Below, in pieces: positions 1 through 13,300 of a stretch of 64,000 bases of DNA (position 1 is its first letter; every line of letters begins with the position of its first letter). Source of the stretch: Caenorhabditis remanei. Its lineage: Eukaryota > Nematoda > Chromadorea > Rhabditida > Rhabditidae. The notes under the pieces were generated by a model. That model worked only from the letters and a program-made list of their open reading frames with translations. It was not told where the DNA came from and did not search any database. The translations under genes were made by a program, and so were the position numbers. The stretch spans positions 1,550,001 through 1,614,000 of the forward strand of contig NC_071332.1 of the NCBI RefSeq assembly GCF_010183535.1. The letters run 5' to 3'.

Positions 1-1391
1 CCAACAAAGACTTCAAAAACAATGAGTGCTGCTTATGGTGTCTCGATGACTGGAAATTTGACCTCCTATAAACGTGAATAGCCATTTTGACACCACAGAA
101 CATCATAATCAATAATTTTATCACCAGAATGATACTGAATACAACCAGATAAATAAGACCAGCCAGGTTGTAACCAGCCACGTCCCGGTTTTTGACCTCC
201 TGATTTAAAAATTAATTTTTGACTTTCCTACTGTACCATCCATCTAAAAACTCACCAGCTTAATACACTGCCCGATATCCATATCATGGCTCTTTTCCAG
301 CTCATATTTCAGCAAAATTTTGTCGGATGAGTCACAAGAAATAGTGTTATAAGTGAAGACCGCCCAGAGAAATCCACCAAAAATCACGCCGAGAATCCAG
401 TAGGCAAATCGGCGAGCCTCGAATATGAGCACGCTGGAGCTACTGAAATAGAAAATTGGTAGTAGGCAACCGCGCTCCACCAGACTGGTTTAAGCGCGGA
501 ACTCAAAATGTTGGATCCAAGAAATTTTCCATGGGAAGTTTCGTAGAAAATGGGCGGAGTCTGTTTTGCAACATCACCGCGTTTTTTTTTTCAGGCAATG
601 AAATTTTGTTATAGTTATTTCACAAATAAGTAGCGGCACTCTCTTTTCAGAAAAAATTGTGCGGTGATGTTGCAAAGCAGACTCCGCCCATTTACCACAG
701 AACATATTTCTACGAAAAATTTCCTCCACGGACTCCGTAGGGCCTCAAATAAAGGTGAGTCATTTGCATTCGCGCTCCACTGGACTGAGCGCAAAGAAAT
801 TTGCTGCGTATCAAAAGTCCTTGACGACGCAGCGAATTCTATTCAACACAATTTGAATTCCCCGCCGAGTCTAGTGGAGCGCGATTGCTTTTACCACCGG
901 TTCGTGAGTTAGGCCACGTTCTTGTGTCCCATTTGTGATAACCTACATCGACCAGTATCTATACAAAAATTGAATCGAGATAAGACTCAACATTGAGCAA
1001 TGAAACCCGGTGAATAGTGCTGAAAATTGGGATATTTTGAAATATTTTTCTCCTATAAACTAACACAACATTAGTGTAGACAACGAGTAAGATTCTAAAA
1101 TCGAGAATCCGCTTGAGAAAATCACGACGGAATAACTATTAAGGTATAGTATCTGAAATTCTGACTGTGATATATGTAATAATTTCTTTGATGGCTCACC
1201 GGTTTAATGAGAAACTCCAAACTGGAAAAAAGTACACCGAACACTGCAAAGGTGACAATAAAATTGCGATAAGTGCCGAATAAATTTGGCGCGTGGAATA
1301 TTGTTAGGTAGATCAGAGTGTAGTTGATGACGAAGGTCAGTGTCAAAACAACACCGCTTAGCTTGTGAAAAATGTTCAATAAAGTTGACAT
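1..1391 (-). CDS. str-family 7TM chemoreceptor, 3' end outside window
   Basis: Spliced model on the minus strand: exons 1391-1200, 1152-1065, 1019-947, 442-256 and 199-1 (runs off the window). All junctions are GT/AG and phases join without stops. The product starts MSTLLNIFHKLSG and carries hallmarks of the nematode Str family of seven-pass chemoreceptors: TM1, a GTYR loop, a second helix ending FLIKP, then an LFTGFH...IQFLYRYWS segment equivalent to the family's aihFiYRYw signature, and further helices in exons 4 and 5. Such receptors act in ciliated sensory neurons. The last helices and tail are missing because of the window edge, so integrity cannot be judged. Intron 3 (946-443) holds an inverted repeat containing GCGCTCCAC motifs. 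The family call is by pattern; srd or srj membership is less likely. Confidence 0.75.
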
Positions 1392-2577
1392 GCTTTAAAA
1401 TTTTTATGTGTGCAGGTGGTGCTCGTGAAGATAAAGCGAAAAAAATATATAAGAGAGAGAGAGACGGCGCAGAGAAAATGGGGGAAGGGGAAATCGAATA
1501 TTTTTTTCGTTTTTGCTGTGTGCATAATTAGAGTATGAGGGGGAGAGGGGGGGATAAGACTTAAGGGAGTTGAGATTAATTGAGGGGTGTGCATATTTAC
1601 TTTGGAAATGTTGGGTGAGTCAGGGAGAAGTTAGGGGATCAAAAAACTTTTAAGCTGGGATTAAAATTAGAAATGTCAGGTTTAAAGAATTTATGGATGA
1701 CTGCTGAAATTCGAGAAATGTCACAAACCTTGAGCAACCGGAACTGATATGAAGATGACGTTTGAAACGTGAGAGACGCAGATAATGGGATTTCGGTAGA
1801 GCGCACTTGTGAACAGAGTACTACTGTTATATTCATTAAATATACACTTTTTTCGTTACTAGTACGGTATCCCCTTGGAAAAAACATTTTAAGGAATGAA
1901 AATTTTAAGGGACTTTAAGAAATTTAAAGAAATTTAAAGGAAACTTCAATTTTTAAGGAATTTCACGAAAATAACCAAAAATCTTGTCAAACAATTCCTA
2001 GTTACAGTTTTGCACTGAAGAAACTTTTTTTAATCAATTTTTTTATTCTTATTAACTTTATGAAAAATATTCTATCAGAGAAAAGTTCGTACGATGCCAA
2101 GTCGATCAGTTGAAAAACTTGACAGATTTTGAAGGCATTCTGTGCTGGTGCTCCTTGGACGCGTTTTTCTGAAAAAGTACAAAAAGTTTGCAATATGGAG
2201 GCTGAAGGAATTCCGTTTGAAACCGAGTTTTGACTGTCTGGCGCACATCTGACGCGTTTATCTAAAGAAATAGCACCATCTACCTCACAACGAACCGACC
2301 AAACCGAAATTTTTCTGAAATTCTTGTTTTTTTTAGGTTTTAGAACATATTTGAAAATCAAGTCGAGAAAAAAACCTCGAAAACTTTCCAAGTCCTCCCC
2401 CCCCCCCCTCTCAAGTCCCCCTCTGAGCACAAACTCCGCCACAAGATCATACGTGACTTGCTATAGAATATCTCCTTCTTGACAATGTCTTCTATCAAAA
2501 AAAACCAATCAAAACATAAATGTTATCGAATGCGTGTGTAAGCGCAATAGAACAGACTCGAAAGATCAGCGACACAG
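1392..2577. other. intergenic, no gene seen
   Basis: AT-rich spacer between the divergent str-like and collagen-lectin genes. It holds purine-rich stretches (about 1440-1570), a C-tract near 2397-2407, and short GACGCG/TCTGGCGC words of the dispersed palindromic family seen around 22-26 kb. The open frames here have no recognisable protein features. Confidence 0.5.
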
Positions 2578-2586
2578 TATAAAAGG
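2578..2586 (+). promoter_or_regulatory. TATA box of small collagen-lectin gene
   Basis: TATAAAAGG lies 46 bp before the start codon at 2632, a normal position for a highly expressed nematode gene with a short leader. Confidence 0.55.
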
Positions 2587-2631
2587 ACACAAACTTGGGG
2601 GCCAAGGGATTCAATATTTCCAACAAAAATT

Positions 2632-3568
2632 ATGCTCCAAAAAGTTTTGGTTTTCACAGCTACCGTATTCTTGTCCGCAGCGGCAGCCTACGGACCACAC
2701 CCTCCATCCGACAATCTTATGTACTACCCCGAGAATTTTGAGCGTAAGATTATTTAATTGGCTAATTAACGATAATTCCTTCCAGCCGAGATCCGCTACA
2801 TCCGTGGACCCCCAGGGAAGCCTGGACCACCAGGGAGAGCCGGTGTCCGCGGAGTTGCAGGAGGGGCGGGGCCTCCAGGACCAGCGGGGCAGTCTAGTAA
2901 GCCTATTTCAGGTACAATAGTTATAAAATTTGTTAAAAATTTCAGCTTGCCAATACAAATGTCCTACCGGCTACTACACATCGTCTCGAAACTACGGTGG
3001 CGCTGAGCACATCTGGTGTATCAAGATGAAAGGGACCACCACTAAATATACCATGAACTTATTTGGAAATCTGGATATTGAGTGTAAAAAGGATGGAGCA
3101 GTGTTGACAGGATTCCAGAATCATACAGAGTATATGGCGGTGTACAGTAAGAATTTTAGGAAATTTTCAAATTTAAAAAAAAAAATTTCAGACAACTTTA
3201 AATCCAACTTCCCATGGATCAGTACCGTCAAGCCAATGGTGATAATTGGTGCAAGGAGAAAAGATTCGTGCCCAAAAATCACCACGGCATGCTCGAACAC
3301 TCAAGGGAATCAATGGACGGATGGAGTCACCAGTGGGACAGTGCTTTTTGAGACGCCCGGATTTTTTGCCAACCGGGAACCGAACCCGTGAGTCATAAAG
3401 GGGGGTAAATCCCGAATGAAATAAATTTTTTCCAGAGATGTCGGGAAAAAAATGTGTTTCGGAGTGTGGACGAAGGACAACAAGCTGTACTCTTATAAAT
3501 GCTCGGATTGGGATTACAGACCGGCGAAATTGTTCATGTGCGGGAAGCTGGCGCCTTGTGTTTTTTGA
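2632..3568 (+). CDS. secreted collagen-like / C-type lectin-like protein (250 aa)
   Basis: Exons 2632-2743, 2786-2896, 2946-3146, 3192-3387 and 3436-3568; all phases close, giving 250 residues. A signal peptide (MLQKVLVFTATVFLSAAAA) is followed by a short linker, ten Gly-X-Y triplets (about residues 44-74), and one cysteine-rich C-type lectin-like domain running from CQYKCPTGYY to the terminal MCGKLAPCVF. The CTLD has the family's paired cysteines but no EPN or QPD-type sugar-binding motif that I can see. A poly(A) signal AATAAA follows near 3599. The next gene downstream has the same order of signal, ten collagen triplets and CTLD, so the two are tandem paralogues. Position upstream of gly-20 suggests orthology to the C. 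elegans clec-222/clec-223 pair (from memory, so no symbol assigned). Likely secreted by epidermis or gut; function unknown. Confidence 0.8.
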
Positions 3569-4295
3569 ATAATTCACTTTTTTTTAACCGAATGTGAAAA
3601 ATAAATGGTATTACAGTATTTGTTTTAGTTTTATTGGCAGAAAATTAGCTTAAATTTTGTAAAAATCCGTCTCGAGTTATTTTTAGACGCTAAGATTGCT
3701 CTGAACCAAGTGAATTGGCGTGAATTGAGTAAGAGGGTCTCTTTCTGATTTTTTTGATTTTCAGATGTTAAAAATAGCTTTAATTTCGTAAAAATCGGTT
3801 TAAAATAGTCTAGAAGCTTCAAAACTGAAGTTGTGAAAGTGCGCTCCACTGAGAAATTTATTACCGTATTCAAACTTGTCATGTTTTAATGTGTATTGTG
3901 ATTCGGGGATATCCGATTACCGTAATCTTGGAAACGAAAATTGTTTTTTGAATTTTTAATCTTAGCTACAGTACCCGCTGTACCCGGATCTTTATAGTTT
4001 GCTCAAACAGAAAAATACTCGGCTACAGTATCCCCCCTTCGCTTTTCTACTACCCGGAAGAAATTATAGAGTTTTTCATCATTTTCGTACGTGCTACCTC
4101 CAGGGATTCCCCTCAAAGGATTACGGTAGCAACATTCGTCACAAAGGTTTACGTGACTTTCTGACTTTCTTCATCCCCTCATCCCAAAACAACACAAAAT
4201 ACGACTAGGTATCATTGAATCAGATTCGCCTTTTCAGATGTTGTGGTTGTCTCAGTGATTGGATCACGTACGCAATATCAATATAACCCAAAGGG
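3569..4295. other. intergenic spacer, no gene seen
   Basis: AT-rich. It contains a few CTACAGTACCC-type short repeats (about 3965-4040) and otherwise nothing recognisable before the TATA box of the giant lectin gene. Confidence 0.5.
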
Positions 4296-4303
4296 TATAA
4301 AAC
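4296..4303 (+). promoter_or_regulatory. TATA box of giant mucin-lectin gene
   Basis: TATAAAAC lies 41 bp before the ATG at 4337. An upstream ATG at 4327 opens only a five-codon frame, so 4337, which begins a good signal peptide, is preferred. Confidence 0.5.
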
Positions 4304-4336
4304 AAGAAGAAAACTAGAGGAGCATCATGAAATATC

Positions 4337-7300
4337 ATGGTTAGACGTATCATACTATTTGCTTTATTCATCTCATGCACTATCGCTGCTAGATACGGAA
4401 ACCAGAACCAATACAACCGACACAATGGGTACAACAAACCTGCACCACCGGTTTATCAACCACCGCCCGATATGATATATGAATATTATGAACGTGAGTT
4501 TTTTTCTATAATACTTTCAACTAGGTGACATTGTTACTGCAACAGGATCTTCATAATGTACTACATGACTCAATATTTTAATCGATTACAATTGTTCATG
4601 CTAACATTACCCTCCCCTCCCTCAATAACAAATTTCTCTATTACAGCAGACAGTGAGGAATATGAAGGACCGCCTGGACCTCCAGGTCCCCCAGGGCCTG
4701 ACGGACCTCCCGGACCTCCTGGTCCTGATGGCCCTCCTGGACCACCCGGTCCTGACTTCCCAGGAGGTAAGAATCAACACATGTAAATTTAACTAAGATG
4801 TAATAATTTTCAGTGTCTACAACACCTGAAGCTCCGACCACTCCAACTACTGAAGCTCCGACAACTTCAACCACTGAAGCTCCAACCACCTCGACTACCG
4901 AAGCTCCGTCTACTTCTACAACCGGAGCTCCGACAACTTCGACCACGGAAGCTCCGACGACTTCAACTACCGAAGCTCCAACCACCTCGACTACCGAAGC
5001 TCCATCGACCTCGACTACCGAAGCTCCGACAACTTCAACCACGGAAGCTCCAACCACCTCGACTACCCAAGAGCCGTCTACTTCTACGACCGAAGCTCCG
5101 ACAACTTCGACCACTGAAGCTCCGACGACTTCACCTACCGAAGCTCCAACCACCTCGACTACCCAAGAGCCGTCTACTTCAACCACGGAAGCTCCGACGA
5201 CTTCAACTACCGAAGCTCCATCGACCTCGACAACCGAAGCTCCGACAACTTCAACCACGGAAGCTCCAACCACCTCGACTACCCAAGAGCCGTCTATTTC
5301 TACGACCGAAGCTCCGACAACCTCGACCACTGAAGCTCCATCAACTTCAACTACCGAAGCTCCATCGACCTCGACTACCGAAGCTCCATCAACTTCAACT
5401 ACCGAAGATCCAACCACCTCGACTACCGAAGCTCCGTCTACTTCTACAACCGAAGCTCCGACAACTTCAACCACGGAAGCTCCAACCACCTCGACTACCC
5501 AAGAGCCGTCTATTTCTACGACCGAAGCTCCGACAACCTCGACCACTGAAGCTCCATCAACTTCAACTACCGAAGCTCCATCGACCTCGACTACCGAAGC
5601 TCCATCAACTTCAACTACCGAAGATCCAACCACCTCGACTACCGAAGCTCCGACAACTTCGACCACTGAAGCTCCGACGACTTCAACTACCGAAGCTCCA
5701 TCGACCTCGACCACTGAAGCTCCGACGACTTCAACTACCGAAGATCCAACCACCTCGACTACCGAAGCTCCATCAACTTCAACTACCGAAGATCCAACCA
5801 CCTCGACTACCGAAGCTCCGTCTACTTCTACAACCGAAGCTCCGACAACTTCGACCACTGAAGCTCCGACGACTTCAACTACCGAAGATCCAACCACCTC
5901 GACTACCGAAGATCCAACCACCTCGACTACCGAAGCTCCGACAACTTCGACCACTGAAGCTCCGACGACTTCAACTACCGAAGATCCAACCACCTCGACT
6001 ACCGAAGATCCAACCACCTCGACTACCGAAGATCCAACCACCTCGACTACCGAAGCTCCGACAACTTCGACCACTGAAGCTCCGACGACTTCAACTACCG
6101 AAGCTCCATCAACTTCAACTACCGAAGATCCAACCACCTCGACTACCGAAGCTCCGTCTACTTCTACAACCGAAGCTCCGACAACTTCGACTACCGAAGC
6201 TCCGACAACTTCGACCACTGAAGCTCCGACGACTTCAACTACCGAAGATCCAACCACCTCGACTACCGAAGCTCCGACAACTTCGACCACTGAGGCTCCA
6301 TCAACTTCAACTACCGAAGATCCAACCACCTCGACTACCGAAGCTCCAACAACTTCAACCACGGAAGCTCCAACCACCTCGACTACCCAAGAGCCGTCTA
6401 CTTCTACGACCGAAGCTCCGACAACTTCGACCACTGAAGCTCCGACGACTTCAACTACCGAAGATCCAACCACCTCGACTACCGAAGCTCCGACAACTTC
6501 GACCACTGAGGCTCCATCAACTTCAACTACCGAAGATCCAACCACCTCGACTACCGAAGCTCCGACAACTTCAACCACGGAAGCTCCAACCACCTCGACT
6601 ACCCAAGAGCCGTCTACTTCTACGACCGAAGCTCCGACAACTTCGACCACTGAAGCTCCGACGACTTCAACTACCGAAGATCCAACCACCTCGACTACCG
6701 AAGATCCAACCACCTCGACTACCGAAGCTCCGACAACTTCGACCACTGAAGCTCCGACGACTTCAACTACCGAAGATCCAACCACCTCGACTACCGAAGA
6801 TCCAACCACCTCGACTACCGAAGATCCAACCACCTCGACTACCGAAGCTCCGACAACTTCGACCACTGAAGCTCCGACGACTTCAACTACCGAAGCTCCA
6901 TCGACCTCGACTACCGAAGCTCCATCAACTTCAACTACCGAAGATCCAACCACCTCGACTACCGAAGCTCCGTCTACTTCTACAACCGAAGCTCCGACAA
7001 CTTCGACTACCGAAGCTCCGACAACTTCGACCACTGAAGCTCCGACGACTTCAACTACCGAAGATCCAACCACCTCGACTACCGAAGCTCCGACAACTTC
7101 GACCACTGAGGCTCCATCAACTTCAACTACCGAAGATCCAACCACCTCGACTACCGAAGCTCCAACAACTTCAACTACCGAAGATCCAACCACCTCGACT
7201 ACCGAAGCTCCGTCTACTTCAACCACGGAAGCTCCAACCACCTCGACTACCCAAGAGCCGTCTACTTCTACGACCGAAGCTCCGACAACTTCAACCACGG

Positions 7301-10300
7301 AAGCTCCAACCACCTCGACTACCCAAGAGCCGTCTACTTCTACGACCGAAGCTCCGACAACCTCGACTACCGAAGCTCCATCAACTTCAACTACCGAAGA
7401 TCCAACCACCTCGACTACCGAAGCTCCAACAACTTCAACCACGGAAGCTCCGACGACTTCAACTACCGAAGCTCCAACAACTTCAACTACCGAAGCTCCA
7501 ACAACTTCAACCACGGAAGCTCCAACCACCTCGACTACCGAAGCTCCGACAACTTCAACTACCGAAGCTCCAACCACCTCGACTACCGAAGCTCCGACAA
7601 CTTCTACAACCGAAGCTCCGACAACTTCAACCACGGAAGCTCCAACCACCTCGACTACCGAAGCTCCAACAACTTCAACCACGGAAGCTCCAACAACTTC
7701 AACTACCGAAGCTCCAACCACCTCGACTACCGAAGCTCCAACAACTTCAACCACGGAAGCTCCAACAACTTCAACTACCGAAGCTCCAACCACCTCGACT
7801 ACCGAAGCTCCGACAACTTCAACTACCGAAGCTCCAACCACCTCGACTACCGAAGCTCCGACAACTTCTACAACCGAAGCTCCGACAACTTCAACCACGG
7901 AAGCTCCGACGACTTCAACCACGGAAGCTCCGGCGACTTCAACTACCGAAGCTCCATCGACCTCGACTACCGAAGCTCCAACAACTTCAACTACCGAAGC
8001 TCGAACCACCTCGACTACCGAAGCTCCGACAACTTCTACAACCGAAGCTCCGACAACTTCAACCACGGAAGCTCCAACCACCTCGACTACCCAAGAACCG
8101 TCTACTTCTACGACCGAAGCTCCGACGACTTCAACTACCGAAGCTCCGACGACTTCAACTACCGAAGCTCCATCGACCTCGACAACCGAAGCTCCGACAA
8201 CTTCAACCACTGAGGCTCCATCAACTTCAACTACCGAAGATCCAACCACCTCGACTACCGAAGCTCCAACAACTTCAACTACCGAAGATCCAACCACCTC
8301 GACTACCGAAGCTCCGACAACTTCAACCACGGAAGCTCCAACCACCTCGACTACCCAAGAGCCGTCTACTTCTACGACCGAAGCTCCGACAACTTCAACC
8401 ACGGAAGCTCCAACCACCTCGACTACCCAAGAGCCGTCTACTTCTACGACCGAAGCTCCGACAACCTCGACTACCGAAGCTCCATCAACTTCAACTACCG
8501 AAGATCCAACCACCTCGACTACCGAAGCTCCAACAACTTCAACCACGGAAGATCCGACGACTTCAACTACCGAAGCTCCGACAACTTCAACTACCGAAGC
8601 TCCAACCACCTCGACTACCCAAGAGCCGTCTACTTCTACGACCGAAGCTCCGACAACCTCGACTACCGAAGCTCCAACAACTTCAACCACGGAAGCTCCA
8701 ACCACCTCGACTACCGAAGCTCCGACAACTTCAACTACCGAAGCTCCAACCACCTCGACTACCGAAGCTCCGACAACTTCTACAACCGAAGCTCCGACAA
8801 CTTCAACCACGGAAGCTCCGACCACCTCGACTACCCAAGAGCCGTCTACTTCTACAACCGAAGCTCCGACAACTTCAACCACGGAAGCTCCAACCACCTC
8901 GACTACCCAAGAGCCGTCTACTTCTACGACCGAAGCTCCGACAACCTCGACTACCGAAGCTCCATCAACTTCAACTACCGAAGATCCAACCACCTCGACT
9001 ACCGAAGCTCCAACAACTTCTACAACCGAAGCTCCGACAACTTCAACCACGGAAGCTCCGACGACTTCAACTACCGAAGCTCCAACAACTTCAACTACCG
9101 AAGCTCGAACCACCTCGACTACCGAAGCTCCGACAACTTCAACCACGGAAGCTCCAACCACCTCGACTACCCAAGAACCGTCTACTTCTACGACCGAAGC
9201 TCCGACGACTTCAACTACCGAAGCTCCGACGACTTCAACTACCGAAGCTCCATCGACATCGACAACCGAAGCTCCGTCTACTTCAACAACCGAAGCTCCG
9301 ACGACTTTAACTACCGAAGCTCCGACGACTTCAACTACCGAAGATCCAACCACCTCGACTACCGAAGCTCCGACGACTTCAACTACCGAAGCTCCGACGA
9401 CTTCAACTACCGAAGCTCCGTCTACTTCTACAACCGAAGCTCCGACAACTTCGACCACTGAAGCTCCGACAACTTCAACCACGGAAGCTCCGACGACTTC
9501 AACTACCGAAGCTCCATCGACCTCGACTACCCAAGAACCGTCTACTTCTACAACCGAAGCTCCGACAACTTCGACCACTGAGGCTCCAACCACCTCGACT
9601 ACCGAAGCTCCAACAACTTCAACTACCGAAGCTCCAACAACTTCAACTACCGAAGATCCAACCACCTCGACTACCGAAGCTCCAACAACTTCAACTACCG
9701 AAGATCCAACCACCTCGACTACCGAAGCTCCAACAACTTCAACTACCGAAGCTCCAACAACTTCAACCACGGAAGCTCCAACCACCTCGACTACCCAAGA
9801 GCCGTCTACTTCTACGACCGAAGCTCCGACAACTTCAACCACGGAAGCTCCAACCACCTCGACTACCCAAGAGCCGTCTACTTCTACGACCGAAGCTCCG
9901 ACAACCTCGACTACCGAAGCTCCATCAACTTCAACTACCGAAGATCCAACCACCTCGACTACTGAAGCTCCAACAACTTCAACCACGGAAGATCCGACGA
10001 CTTCAACTACCGAAGCTCCAACAACTTCAACTACCGAAGCTCCAACAACTTCAACCACGGAAGCTCCAACCACCTCGACTACCGAAGCTCCGACAACTTC
10101 AACTACCGAAGCTCCAACCACCTCGACTACCGAAGCTCCGACAACTTCTACAACCGAAGCTCCGACAACTTCAACCACGGAAGCTCCAACCACCTCGACT
10201 ACCGAAGCTCCAACAACTTCAACCACGGAAGCTCCAACAACTTCAACTACCGAAGCTCCAACCACCTCGACTACCGAAGCTCCGACAACTTCAACCACGG

Positions 10301-13300
10301 AAGCTCCAACCACCTCGACTACCGAAGCTCCGACAACTTCTACAACCGAAGCTCCGACAACTTCAACCACGGAAGCTCCGACGACTTCAACCACGGAAGC
10401 TCCGGCGACTTCAACTACCGAAGCTCCATCGACCTCGACTACCGAAGCTCCAACAACTTCAACTACCGAAGCTCGAACCACCTCGACTACCGAAGCTCCG
10501 ACAACTTCTACGACCGAAGCTCCGACGACTTCAACTACCGAAGCTCCGACGACTTCAACTACCGAAGCTCCATCGACATCGACAACCGAAGCTCCGTCTA
10601 CTTCAACAACCGAAGCTCCGACGACTTTAACTACCGAAGCTCCGACGACTTCAACTACCGAAGCTCCGACGACTTCAACTACCGAAGCTCCGACGACTTC
10701 AACTACCGAAGCTCGAACCACCTCGACTACCGAAGCTCCGACAACTTCTACGACCGAAGCTCCGACGACTTCAACTACCGAAGCTCCATCAACTTCAACT
10801 ACCGAAGCTCCATCGACCTCGACAACCGAAGCTCCGACGACTTCAACTACCGAAGCTCCGACGACTTCAACTACCGAAGCTCCGTCTACTTCTACAACCG
10901 AAGCTCCGACAACTTCGACCACTGAAGCTCCGACAACTTCAACCACGGAAGCTCCGACGACTTCAACTACCGAAGCTCCATCGACCTCGACTACCCAAGA
11001 ACCGTCTACTTCTACAACCGAAGCTCCGACAACTTCGACCATCGAAGCTCCATCGACCTCGACTACCGAAGCTCCGACGACTTCAACTACCGAAGCTCCA
11101 TCGACCTCGACTACCCAAGAGCCGTCTACTTCTACGACCGAAGCTCCATCTACTTCTACGACAGGATACCCATCCACTTCAACTACTATTGCTTCAACAT
11201 CTACCACAATCCAGTCAACGACAACCCAAGGGTGTGCCAATGCAGTATGTGATGAAGGATGGTTCAGAACAGTCAGAGGAAATCCAGGACAACCGCTTTG
11301 CATGAGAGTAAGTTGTTATACTGTTAAGTGATGCTAATTTCTATGGTTGCAGTTGTTCTACCACGACACAAGCAGCTACTATGATGCAGAGCTCTTCTGC
11401 TACAATGTACAACAAGCATTCCTAACAGGACCCGACACTGATCCAGAATACGCAGAAATCATGAACCAAGCTCGTAACAATCCGGATGTGGTCACCAACA
11501 TGACATCGTATGATTATTCAATGATTATGATTGGATTGAAGAGAACAGAAGAATGTACGAGTAACAATGGAACCAACAATGATGGATCTACTAAACCTGA
11601 ATGTTCTCTTCCACGAGGATTCATTTGGCAAGACGGACTCGGAGATACTTCAAACACTTTGGTCAACAACAACTTCAATTCAAATCCGGGAGTGGAAACT
11701 TCAACATATGCAGTTCGTGCTTGTGCTGGTATCAAGTTCTTCAAAACTAACCCGACTAATTCTCTCAACAAAGTGTACTCTCTGGACTGCAACAATGCCA
11801 AGAGAAGTGACGGTTTGGAATCACGAATGGTTGTATGTGGAAAACGTGGACAGTGTCCTGCATCTCCTCCTTCCACGGTCTCGACGACAATTGGAACCAC
11901 AACAACAGCACCACCTCCACCAACCACAACTGCTTCGACCTCAACAACCGAAGCTCCGACAACTTCAACCACTGAAGTTCCCTCTACTTCCACGACAGGA
12001 GCACCATCTACCTCCACTACTATTCCTTCGACGACTACCGGACCGCCTCCTCCAACGACAACTGCTTCCACGACGACATACCTACCCACTACAACCACGG
12101 ACTGTCCTGTGAAAGTCTGTCAATACGGATTCACTCCAACACTGAGAGATGGAAAAGTGTGGTGTCTTCGAGTGTTCTTCCAATTCATCACTCATTACCA
12201 AGATGCCATTAACTTCTGTGAAAACGTCAAATCGGTGGTCTCCGGTCCGCAAGATAATTCGGAATACAACATGTTGTTGGGTAAGGAGACCTTCTGGGAG
12301 AAAATTGTGAATTTCCTTGATTTTTCAGATCAAACCAGAACGGACCCAGTCATTGTTGGTCATTTGACAAATTACCAACAAGTTATCATGGTTCTAGGAG
12401 CACAACGAACCATGAACTGTGTCAACACCACGGATCCGCCATGCGCATTGCCAAATGTGAGACTTTGCGACTTTTCAACTTTTCACTAAAAATCGTACCT
12501 CTAGGGATTCTACTGGCTCGACGGTGTCACCACCGGCAACTACATCTTCGATAACAAGTTCAATTCAATTGGAGTGCAAACGTGAGTCGGGATTGAGACT
12601 AATCTCTGAATTCTATAAATTCAGAGACGCCGAGCAAACAGCAGCATGTGTTGGAATCAAGGTTTTCCCGAACGTCGACAGACGATCCGAGGAGTTGCTA
12701 TGGTCATTGAGTTGCGAATCCGCCGTGTCCTATTCAGGAGTTGTGCTGAAACTCGTGGTGTGTGGACATGAAGGTGTCTGTCCGGAAGGGTCGACTACAA
12801 CTCCGCCCACAACTCTCTCAACGACTACAGTAACCACGACGACTCCAACTACACCCACGACAACTACCAAGAGTGAGTTATACTTGCATACTGGGCCGGC
12901 GCTTAACTCGCTTAAAACGGGATGTTATGAACTGAAAAATATACCAAAATATAGGTCTCTGCGAGTTCTATGTAGATGACCCACAACGGGCCGGACGGCA
13001 AATCGGCCCGGCACGTAATAGATCAAAGATATAGAACTCGCCGAGATCTGCATTTTGGTATATTTTCAGCTCATAATGTTGCGTTTGAAGTGAGCTGTCC
13101 CTCCCGGTTTGCAAGCATGATTTTAACTTGAACTTTAAAAAAAAAATTAAATTTTCAAGAAGTCTGCCTTAAAAGTCAACTGAAATGTGCTGACGGCTGG
13201 TCAATGTTCAATCGAACCACGTACCGCCCGTATTGTTTCAAAGTGCTCAACCAGCAAAACATGACCTACAACCAATCATCCGCATTGTGCCAACAGAACG

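Noticed and set aside
2002..2442. 146-codon minus-strand open frame upstream of the small lectin
   Set aside because: It contains GACGCG/TCTGGCGC repeat words and a poly-C-encoded Gly run, with no family resemblance or splice support.
4820..11165. CRISPR-like or satellite array interpretation of the 24-bp repeats
   Set aside because: There are no unique spacers, the genome is eukaryotic, and the repeat is in frame with signal peptide, collagen and lectin exons on either side.
4641..11303. 2,220-codon open frame antisense to the mucin exon (VVEVVGAS repeat)
   Set aside because: It is the automatic result of a 24-bp repeat, a multiple of three, lacking stop triplets in this frame. It has no signal peptide of its own, runs across real exon borders, and encodes only the mirror of the mucin repeat.
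11514..12112. Overlapping open frames on both strands across lectin exon 4
   Set aside because: They are other-frame shadows of the Thr/Pro-rich linker and CTLD1, which is securely coded in the plus frame with conserved cysteines.
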